Assembly: GCF_036241575.1 (NCBI RefSeq)
Contig: NZ_CP108455.1
Coordinates: forward strand, 5,583,501-5,647,500
Source of the DNA: Streptomyces sp. NBC_01267
GTDB taxonomy: Bacteria; Actinomycetota; Actinomycetes; Streptomycetales; Streptomycetaceae
DNA length: 64,000 nucleotides
Direction of reading: 5' to 3'
The position numbers were made by a program, and so were the translations under genes. The notes under the pieces are model-generated. The model was given only the letters and a program-made list of their open reading frames with translations, was not told the DNA's origin and did not search any database. Shown piece by piece: positions 57,438 through 64,000 of the stretch (positions are counted from its first letter, which is position 1; each line of letters opens with the position of its first letter).

Positions 57438-58229
57438 ATGACGAAGCAGGACGCCCTGGCGGGACAGGAACCCCTGGTGGGACAGGACAACCTGGTGGGA
57501 CAGGGCCACCTGGCGGGACAGGGCCACCTGGCGGGCCCCACCGAGGTGGTGGAGCAGCGGTCACCGGTGTGTACGGACGCGATCTGGCGGCTTCCGGTGA
57601 CGGTCTGCCGCATCACCCAGTTCCTGGGCGAGCGGACGGCCGACACCCTGCTGGAGCGTGCCATCGCCTCCACCGGCGACACGTTGCGGCCCTCCATGAT
57701 CCGGGACCGGGAGGTGGTCCCCGACTTCCGCCGGTCCCGGTCGTGCCAGGAGTTCGCCGCCCCCGAGCTGTTGGCAGCCATCGAAGCGGTACGGGGGTCG
57801 GTCGAGCACACCCTGGGCGTCTCCTGCCGGTACACCGAGGCCGACTACAGCCTCAACGTGCACAACGACGGTGACTTCTACCGTCCGCACCAGGACACCA
57901 GCGCCGAGTTCTCCCCCCGGCGTCTGCTCACTTTCGTGTACTACCTGCACCGCACACCCCGGCCCTTCGACGGGGGCGAGCTGCGCGTGTTCGACGTCGC
58001 CCTGCCGCTGCACACCGCGACCGCGGGAAAGTGGCAGGAGCGCACCTGGCGGGACTGGCAGCCCGAGCACGACAGCATCGTGTTCTTCCTGCCCACCTCC
58101 TGGCACGAGGTGCGGCCGGTGAGCTGTCCGGGCAAGCAGCACGCGGACAGCCGCTTCGCCGTCAACGGCTGGCTGTGCAGCCCCGACCCGGCGCACGGGC
58201 GGGCCGTGCGCGGCACAAGTCCGGTGTGA
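57438..58229 (+). CDS. 2-oxoglutarate/Fe(II) dioxygenase (prolyl hydroxylase type)
   Basis: 263-residue cytoplasmic oxygenase. Iron ligands are His151 and Asp153 in YRPHQDTS and His223 in SWHEVRPV, with the 2-oxoglutarate Arg in SRFAVNGW; this is the layout of P4H/Tpa1-type hydroxylases. The N-terminal 35 residues consist of four six-residue repeats (GQxxL[VA]) encoded by 18-bp tandem repeats. Start ATG 57438 is supported by AGGACA just upstream. It follows the S74 ORF by 61 nt, so may be in the same operon; a protein or ribosomal substrate is possible but unproved. Confidence 0.87.
   Translation: MTKQDALAGQEPLVGQDNLVGQGHLAGQGHLAGPTEVVEQRSPVCTDAIWRLPVTVCRITQFLGERTADTLLERAIASTGDTLRPSMIRDREVVPDFRRSRSCQEFAAPELLAAIEAVRGSVEHTLGVSCRYTEADYSLNVHNDGDFYRPHQDTSAEFSPRRLLTFVYYLHRTPRPFDGGELRVFDVALPLHTATAGKWQERTWRDWQPEHDSIVFFLPTSWHEVRPVSCPGKQHADSRFAVNGWLCSPDPAHGRAVRGTSPV
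57461..57532 (+). repeat. four 18-bp tandem repeats in the dioxygenase gene
   Basis: Units at 57461, 57479, 57497 and 57515; the last two are identical (GGGACAGGGCCACCTGGC). They encode GQEPLV-GQDNLV-GQGHLA-GQGHLA. Confidence 0.9.
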
Positions 58230-58239
58230 CACACCGGGG

Positions 58240-61200
58240 TCACGCCTCGCCGAGCAGACCCCGTGCCCATGCCGCCCGGCGGGCCCCGGCCGGATACGGC
58301 AGAACTCCGGCCATCGATTCGGCTCGTGCCAGCTCCCGCGCGCCCTGCGCCGTCCGGTGGAGCCGGGACAGGGACGTCCCGACGGCGATCCGCGCCTCCA
58401 CCTCGGCGAGGCGTTCCCCGGTGCGCTGCGCCCGTGCCACCTCGGCGCGCGCGAGCCGCAGCGCGGCCTCGGCCCGCCCCGACAGGAGTTCCGCCCAGGC
58501 CACCAGCACCGGCGCCTCGTCGGTGTGCCCGTCCAGGACGCGCAGCGCGTCGTCCGGTCGGCGTGCGTACAACGCGAGTTCGGCACGGGCCGTGCGCACC
58601 TCGTGCTCCGCCTGCCGGTCCCCGAGCGCGGTGGCGACCCCTCCGGCGCGGTCCAGGAGGGCCGTGGCCTGCTCCGTCTCGCCCAGGAACACCCGCACGC
58701 GCGCCAGGGTCGCGAGCGTGTAGGTCAGGCACCAGGCGTCGTACGCCTCCGCGCCCGCCACCGCTTGTTCGGCGAGGGCGCGGGCAGGCTCGGGTTCTTC
58801 GAGCAGCAACCGCAGTTCGGCGAGGTTCGCCCGCTCGAAGGCGGCGGCGGTCGGATCACCGGACTGTTCGGCCAGGCCGAGCGCGCGAGTCCCGATCTCC
58901 ACGGCCTCGCGCAACCGTCCGGCCCGCCGCGCGTTCTCGCGCAGCGTGGAGAGGACCGAGCCGAGCAGCGTCGGATCTCCGTACGCCTCGGCCGGGGCCA
59001 GCGCCTCGTCGCCCGCTTCGCGTGCCTGGTCGAACAGGCCGGCGAGTCCGAGGTTGGCGGCCTGCAGGGCGAAGGCGCGAGCCACCAGCCCCTGTCCCCG
59101 CAGCCCTGGCATGCGCCGTGCCGCCTCCAGTGCGTGCCGGGCCGCCTCGGCCCCGGCCGCGTACCGCCCCTGGACGCAGCGGACGACGGACAGGGCGAGG
59201 TAGTGGCTGGCGGCCGGTTCCGGCGCGGTGTCCGCGGTCACCGGGTGTTCCCGCAGTGTTCGGCGGCCGGATCCGGAGGCGCTCGTCTTGACGAGCGTCT
59301 CGGCCAGCAGCGCCGCCGCGAGGACCGCGTGGTCGTGGTCGCCGCGCCGCTCGAACTCGGTCAGGGCGAGCCGTACGGTACCGGCCGCCTGCTCGAAGTG
59401 GCCCATTCTGCGCAGGACATGGGCGTGCGCGAGCCGGGCGCGGGCCGCGTCGACGTCCAGTCGGGCCACCAGGTCCTGGTAGTAGCGGTCGGCGGTGTCG
59501 TTGGCGTACAGGGCGGCGGCCCGCTCCGCCGCCCGGCGCAGGTACTCGGCCGCGCGCGGGTCGTCGGCGCGCGCGAAGTGGGAGGCCAGGGTGTCGACGG
59601 CATCGGGGCGGCGCCGCCGTACCGCCTGTGCGAACGCGGCGTGCAGCTGCCTGCGGCGGACCACGGTCAGCTGTTCGTAGCAGGTCAGCCGGACCAGCGG
59701 ATGCCGGAAGGCCACCCCCGCTTCGGGCCGCCCGGCCACCACGACGTGCCGTTCCTCGACGAGTGAGGCGGCGATGGCCCGCTCCAGGGCGTCGGCCGCC
59801 GCGGCGCCGGACACCGGCGGGTGCAGCCCGTGTTCGGCGACGTCGAGCAGTTCGGACAGCGCGGCGTCGCCCCCGGCCACGGAGAGCGCCTCGACGATGC
59901 GGCGCGCGTCCGCGTCCAGCCGCACGAGCCGGTCGGCCACCAGTTCCCGTACGCCTTCCGGGGCGAGGCCGCCGGTGTCCCCGTCGGTCAGGTCGCGGGC
60001 GAGTTCGAGGGCGAACAGCGGATTGCCGAGCGAGAGTTCCCACACGCGGTGGATCCGGTCGTCGCGCGACACCTCCGTGGCCGCGTCACGCACCAACGCC
60101 AGACAGGCCTCCCTGTCGAGCCGCCCCAACTCCTCGCGCAGGGCGAGGCGTTGGCGCAGCATCGACGCCACGGCCGAGCGTCGCGCGTCGCCGTCGGGGA
60201 GTTCCTCCTCGCGGTACGTCACCAGGAACCGCAGAGCCGTCCCCCGCTCCACGGCCCGGCGGGCCAGATGGCTGAGCAGCTGGAACGAGCCCGTGTCGGC
60301 GGCGTGCAGGTCGTCGAGCACCACCAGCACCGGGCGCAGCGCGGCCAGGTCGCCGAGCAGTGCCGTGCTTCCCCGGAAGAGACGGTCCCGCTCCTCCTCC
60401 GGGCTGCGCTCGCCGGACGTTCCCACCTGCCCGAGCGACGGCAGGAACGAGGCGAGTTCGGGGTACTCGGCGCCGGCCCTCGCGCGCTCGTCCGCACTGT
60501 GTTCGGCGAGCCAGCCGTCGAGCGCCTCCGCGAACGCCCCGTACGGCGTGTGCCCCTCCGCGTCCTGGCTGCCGCCCCACAGCACGGCCGTGCCGACCGC
60601 GGTGGCACGGCGCGCCACCTCGCCCACCAGGCGGGTCTTCCCCACGCCCGCCTCGCCGCTGAGCAGCGTGACCGGCGGCCCGTCCGCCGAGAGGAGCCGT
60701 TCGAGCGCGGCGGCGCGGCCCCGCAGCGGGGGTGCGGCGCGGGCGGCCCGCAGCGGGGCCGGGAGCAGCGGGGTGGTGGGGACGGGGGCGGGCGCCGCGG
60801 CCAGCGCGGCCTTGTGCAGCCGCTCCGTCTCCGGGCCCGGCCGCACGCCCAGTTCCGCGTCGAGCATCTCGCGGCACACGTGGTACTGGTGCACCGCGCG
60901 GCGGCGCAGCCCCTGACGCAGCCAGGCGTCGATGAGGACGCGGTGGGCCAGCTCCTCCGCGGGGCTGGCCGCGAGGACCTGCTCGGCGGCGGCCACCGCC
61001 TCGTCGGTGGCGCCCCGTTCCACGTGTTCCTGCGCGAGCCGGAGAAGCACCTGCTCGCGCAGCAGCGTGAGCTGCCCGCGCCGGCCGTCGGCCCAGCGCG
61101 CGTACCGGTCCTCCGGCAGCATCTCGCCGGTGAACCGGTCCAGGGCGCTCGTCAGTTCCTCCACACCACCGTCGGCGAGGGCCGTCCGGGCCGACGCCTC

Positions 61201-61575
61201 GGCGTCGTCGGCGTCGATCCACACCGTCGCCGGACCGAGGCGCAGAAGTGTCCCGTCGGAGATCAGGTACGAGGAGGTGGCGCGCGGGGCCAACTCGGGT
61301 TCCAGGGCGCGGCGGGCGGCGTGCAGGGCGACGCGCAGGCTGCCCGCGGCGGCCTTCGGGTCGGCGTCGGGCCAGCAGATGTCCATGGCCTGTTCGCGGT
61401 GGAGCCGGTGCCCGGGGACGACGGCGAGGAGCTTCACCAGGGCCCTGGCCCCGGGCCGGGGCCACCGCTCGGCGAGCGCGGGGCCGCCGTCGCGAGTCAC
61501 CCTGAAACCGCCGAAAAGGTGCAGGCGCAGCAACGGTGCGGCGGCTGTGCTGCCGTCCGGGCGTTGCGCGTCCAT
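58240..61575 (-). CDS. SARP/AfsR-type regulator with ATPase and TPR domains
   Basis: 1111-residue transcription factor. An OmpR-like winged helix (about residues 17-105, LHLFGGFRVTRDGG to VALHAARRALEP) and BTAD domain (about 115-265) form the SARP part, which binds promoters of secondary-metabolite genes. A STAND/AAA ATPase follows (Walker A SGEAGVGKTRL near residue 307, Walker B VLVVLDDLHAAD), then TPR-like helical repeats to the end. No LuxR domain is present at the C-terminus. Start ATG 61575 has TAAAGT 8 nt upstream and no Shine-Dalgarno; probably leaderless. No biosynthetic cluster is adjacent, so it may act pleiotropically like AfsR. It converges on the dioxygenase with a 10-nt gap. Confidence 0.92.
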   Translation of the reverse strand: MDAQRPDGSTAAAPLLRLHLFGGFRVTRDGGPALAERWPRPGARALVKLLAVVPGHRLHREQAMDICWPDADPKAAAGSLRVALHAARRALEPELAPRATSSYLISDGTLLRLGPATVWIDADDAEASARTALADGGVEELTSALDRFTGEMLPEDRYARWADGRRGQLTLLREQVLLRLAQEHVERGATDEAVAAAEQVLAASPAEELAHRVLIDAWLRQGLRRRAVHQYHVCREMLDAELGVRPGPETERLHKAALAAAPAPVPTTPLLPAPLRAARAAPPLRGRAAALERLLSADGPPVTLLSGEAGVGKTRLVGEVARRATAVGTAVLWGGSQDAEGHTPYGAFAEALDGWLAEHSADERARAGAEYPELASFLPSLGQVGTSGERSPEEERDRLFRGSTALLGDLAALRPVLVVLDDLHAADTGSFQLLSHLARRAVERGTALRFLVTYREEELPDGDARRSAVASMLRQRLALREELGRLDREACLALVRDAATEVSRDDRIHRVWELSLGNPLFALELARDLTDGDTGGLAPEGVRELVADRLVRLDADARRIVEALSVAGGDAALSELLDVAEHGLHPPVSGAAAADALERAIAASLVEERHVVVAGRPEAGVAFRHPLVRLTCYEQLTVVRRRQLHAAFAQAVRRRRPDAVDTLASHFARADDPRAAEYLRRAAERAAALYANDTADRYYQDLVARLDVDAARARLAHAHVLRRMGHFEQAAGTVRLALTEFERRGDHDHAVLAAALLAETLVKTSASGSGRRTLREHPVTADTAPEPAASHYLALSVVRCVQGRYAAGAEAARHALEAARRMPGLRGQGLVARAFALQAANLGLAGLFDQAREAGDEALAPAEAYGDPTLLGSVLSTLRENARRAGRLREAVEIGTRALGLAEQSGDPTAAAFERANLAELRLLLEEPEPARALAEQAVAGAEAYDAWCLTYTLATLARVRVFLGETEQATALLDRAGGVATALGDRQAEHEVRTARAELALYARRPDDALRVLDGHTDEAPVLVAWAELLSGRAEAALRLARAEVARAQRTGERLAEVEARIAVGTSLSRLHRTAQGARELARAESMAGVLPYPAGARRAAWARGLLGEA

Positions 61576-61604
61576 GGAGGCGCACTTTAATCGAACATGC
61601 TGAG

Positions 61605-61660
61605 GGCCCCCCGGGCGAGGCCCGGGGGGCCGTCGGCCGGGTCAGCCGACGGCCCCCCGG
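61605..61660 (-). terminator. double terminator with two alternative stems
   Basis: Stem A: 11-bp arms GGCCCCCCGGG / CCCGGGGGGCC (61605-61631). Stem B: 16-bp arms CCGGGGGGCCGTCGGC / GCCGACGGCCCCCCGG (61622-61660). They share 61622-61631 so cannot form together. Located after the FG-GAP gene (minus) and before the SARP gene. Confidence 0.65.
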
Positions 61661-61705
61661 TCCGTCGGCCTCCGGCCGGCTCTGTGCGGTCAGCTCCGTA
61701 CCGGC

Positions 61706-64000
61706 TCAGGAGAGCGTGAACGTGCCGACCTGGTGGATGCCGTTGTCGCTGGTCAGGTAACGGCCGCCGAGGTTTTCGGCGATCCGGTCCAGTCCGTAGC
61801 GGTCGGCGTTGAGTGAGAGCACCTCGGTGACGCCGTCACCGTCGAGGTCGGCGGCCAGGTAGTTGCGGCCGCCGATGACAGTGGCACTGCCGACGCTGGA
61901 CGCGTAGGAGTCGGTGGAGCTGAAGATGCTCGGGTCCCAGGCGTCGAGGCCGCCCTCGACGCCGCCGATCAGGAGCTTGCGCCCGCCGGGGCCGGTCGCG
62001 AAGGCGGCGTCGTGGGACTCGGGGATCGCGTAGATCGTGAAGTCGTCCGTGCCCTCGCCACTGAACCGCCGGAAGGACGACGTGCCCACCTGGTACAGGC
62101 TCCCGCCGTCGGTGAAGAAGCTGTTGTGCGTCCACAGACCGCCGATGGTGGTGGCGTGCACGACCGCACCGGTGCGGCCGTCGCGGATCTCCATGTACTG
62201 GTGCGGGCCGTCGGCGTCGGTGGAACCGACGCCGGCCTGCGACTGGATGTCCCACAGGTAGACGACCGCGTGGCCGTCCGCGTACGGGATGTCCTTGGAG
62301 GCGAAGGTCCCGTGGAACGTGATGGCGGCGTGGATGATGCCGTCGCTCGATACGGCCGGAGCCTTCGGCGCGATGTCCCACTTGGCCTTGCCGGTCCGGG
62401 CGTTCAGCGCGACCGCGTCCGCCGCCGGGTCGGCCAGGTCGACCGAGTTCACCTTGGAGTACGAGGTGTAGACCTTGCCGTCGAGGACCGAGGGGTCGGA
62501 GAAGACGGCGTCGCCGCCGAGGGACTTGGATGCGTACGACCAGATCTGGTGGCCGTCGCCGTAGTAGGCGTTCAGCTTGTTCGTCGGGACCAGGATGTCC
62601 AGTTCGCCGTCCCCGTCGAGGTCGGCGAGCTTCACGGAGTGCACGAACTGGCCGCCGCCGTCGATGGTGGCGAGGGTCTTGCCGGTCCTGCCGTTGAGGA
62701 CGACGACCGCGTTGTCGGCGGCGACGACGATCTCGGGCTTGCCGTCGCCGTTCACGTCACCGGTCTCGATGTCGTGCACCGCACCGGGGACCGTGGCCTG
62801 CCACAGTTTCTTCGGCTTGCCGTCGGCGAGCGACGGGCCGGAGTAGGCCCATACGCCGTTCGACGAACCGGCCATGACCACGTCGGACTTGCCGTCCTTG
62901 TCGAGGTCGGTGGCCTTGGCGTAGGCGATGTCGCCCTGGAGCGGGGTGATGTCCTGCTGTTTGCCGTTGCCCAGCTTGAACGTGCGGATGTTCTGGCTCT
63001 GGTCGACGACCCGCAGATGGGCGCCCTGGGCGTCGCTGAAGACGTCCTGGTACATCGGCGCCGCGCCGACGCCCTTCTGCTGCCACTTCACCGTGCCCTT
63101 GCCGGTGAACACGGTGAGCGTGGCGAGGCGTCCGCCGCCCGCGTTCTGCGATGTGCCGATCTTCTCGTCGTCCTGCGCGGCGGTGACGAGCGTGCCGTCG
63201 GCCACCCTCAGCCCCCAGATGCTGGCGCCGTCGGAGACGTTGTCGGCGTCGCGCTTGACGGTGTTCGACCAGAGCACCTTGCTCGGGTCGTCGCCGTTCA
63301 GGGCGCGGACGGTACTGGCGTTCACGTACAGGTCGCCGTCCAGGGAGGACTCGGCGACGGCGTACTCGTCGCCCGCCTTGGCCGTGAGATCACCCACGGT
63401 CAGCGCGGTCGGGATCACGTTGGTACGGCTGTCCAGCGTCGAGCGCCGGCCCGTCCTGAGGTCGTACGCGGCGATCTCGTAGCGGACCTCGTCGGTCGGG
63501 TCGGTCTCCTCGACGGCGACCAGCCGCTTGCGCCCGGCGTCCACACGCAGCTGACGGCTGTAGAGCAGGCTGTCGGTCTGCCAGGTGACGGAGCCGTCGG
63601 CCGTGTCGAGGACGAGGGTGCGGCCCCGGCCGTCGGAGGCCGAGGTCTTGGCCAGGTCCCAGGAGACGGCGGCCTTGCCCTTGCCGAGGCCCTGGATGTC
63701 ACCCCAGTTGGCCTGGCCGGCGGCCTTCGTGTCGTACGTCCACGTCGACGACGGGGTCAACGCGCCGTCCGCGTAGGAGAAGCGGATGCCGGACAGCTTC
63801 GCCGTGTCGGACGCCGGGGCGTTCATGTTCATCCGGGGCGCGTCGGCGACGAGCAGCGTGCCGTCGACGATCTTCACCATCGAGGCGTAGTCGTACAGCT
63901 TCGACCACAGCGTCTTGCCGGTCGAGCCGTCGAGCACCGTCACGAACGTGCCGGTGGGCAGCGAGGAGCCGGGCGAGGTGAACGGGCGGTAGGGCACCGA
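61706..64000 (-). CDS. FG-GAP/VCBS repeat protein (5' end cut by window)
   Basis: Repeat protein open to the right edge; 764 residues visible and no start codon in the window can be taken as genuine. It has PQQ/WD-like strands and four calcium-binding FG-GAP loops: ATDLDKDGKSDVV, TGDVNGDGKPEIVV, LADLDGDGELDILVP and AADLDGDGVTEVLSL. These form an integrin-alpha-like beta-propeller that is normally extracellular; the signal peptide would be outside the window. The C-terminus ends at GIHQVGTFTLS without an anchor. Function is probably binding of carbohydrate or protein. Single-copy transcript ending at the double terminator. Confidence 0.85.
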   Translation of the reverse strand, partial: SVPYRPFTSPGSSLPTGTFVTVLDGSTGKTLWSKLYDYASMVKIVDGTLLVADAPRMNMNAPASDTAKLSGIRFSYADGALTPSSTWTYDTKAAGQANWGDIQGLGKGKAAVSWDLAKTSASDGRGRTLVLDTADGSVTWQTDSLLYSRQLRVDAGRKRLVAVEETDPTDEVRYEIAAYDLRTGRRSTLDSRTNVIPTALTVGDLTAKAGDEYAVAESSLDGDLYVNASTVRALNGDDPSKVLWSNTVKRDADNVSDGASIWGLRVADGTLVTAAQDDEKIGTSQNAGGGRLATLTVFTGKGTVKWQQKGVGAAPMYQDVFSDAQGAHLRVVDQSQNIRTFKLGNGKQQDITPLQGDIAYAKATDLDKDGKSDVVMAGSSNGVWAYSGPSLADGKPKKLWQATVPGAVHDIETGDVNGDGKPEIVVAADNAVVVLNGRTGKTLATIDGGGQFVHSVKLADLDGDGELDILVPTNKLNAYYGDGHQIWSYASKSLGGDAVFSDPSVLDGKVYTSYSKVNSVDLADPAADAVALNARTGKAKWDIAPKAPAVSSDGIIHAAITFHGTFASKDIPYADGHAVVYLWDIQSQAGVGSTDADGPHQYMEIRDGRTGAVVHATTIGGLWTHNSFFTDGGSLYQVGTSSFRRFSGEGTDDFTIYAIPESHDAAFATGPGGRKLLIGGVEGGLDAWDPSIFSSTDSYASSVGSATVIGGRNYLAADLDGDGVTEVLSLNADRYGLDRIAENLGGRYLTSDNGIHQVGTFTLS

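Overview
This is a stretch of high-GC actinobacterial chromosome, almost certainly from a Streptomyces. The grounds are the strong G/C bias at third codon positions, frequent GTG/TTG starts, lipoprotein and Tat secretion signals, an AfsR/SARP-type regulator, an ANTAR protein, several RsbW/NarL-type regulators, and a trehalose/GlgE glycogen cluster in the order known from the S. coelicolor glgB-I region. Gene order from MerR/thioredoxin through the helicase, glgB, mak, treS, glgE, glgP, metalloprotease, ABC systems, glgX, L,D-transpeptidases and a small EF-hand gene looks like core chromosome; this synteny statement is from memory, not a search. No tRNA, rRNA, CRISPR array, insertion sequence or replication origin was found.

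Layout. 1-4.8 kb: the end of a DHA2-type efflux pump, a MerR regulator with a 20-bp palindromic operator and an overlapping thioredoxin gene, and a HelR/HelD-like RNA polymerase-recycling helicase with a structured leader. 4.9-15.9 kb: glgE-treS-mak-glgB on the minus strand, divergent from glgP; TreS and Mak convert trehalose to maltose-1-phosphate, GlgE polymerises it, GlgB branches it and GlgP degrades the product. glgX (debranching) lies 24 kb further on. 16-19.8 kb: two tandem thermolysin-family secreted proteases. 20-22.5 kb: a GntR-TetR fusion regulator divergent from a DHA2 exporter, with paired operator sites between them.

22.6-27.3 kb: the least ordinary block, a minus-strand cluster encoding a four-EF-hand calcium protein, a HAD phosphatase, a second degenerate EF-hand protein, a zinc alcohol dehydrogenase and a cytochrome P450. 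It sits behind two abutting palindromes and is the best candidate for an undescribed (possibly Ca2+-linked) system. 27.4-39.4 kb: two NarL-type two-component systems, a DUF4190 membrane protein, a secreted tripeptidyl aminopeptidase, a heterodimeric ABC exporter and a DrrAB-like ABC-2 exporter.

39.4-50 kb: glgX, two lipoprotein L,D-transpeptidases, an enoyl-CoA hydratase, an RsbW-like ATPase, a lipoprotein pair (NodB-like and YVTN propeller), a GNAT enzyme, a small EF-hand protein and a GAF-ANTAR protein. 50-64 kb: a GH64 glucanase under a CebR-like operator, an F420/NADPH-type oxidoreductase, a GH25 muramidase without a signal peptide, ilvE preceded by a valine-rich short ORF, a membrane esterase, an S74-like chaperone protein split over two frames, a 2OG-Fe(II) dioxygenase, a 1111-residue SARP-ATPase regulator, and a secreted FG-GAP repeat protein cut by the right edge.

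Several genes appear to be leaderless: a TANNNT-like hexamer lies 6-8 nt upstream of the start codon with no Shine-Dalgarno sequence.
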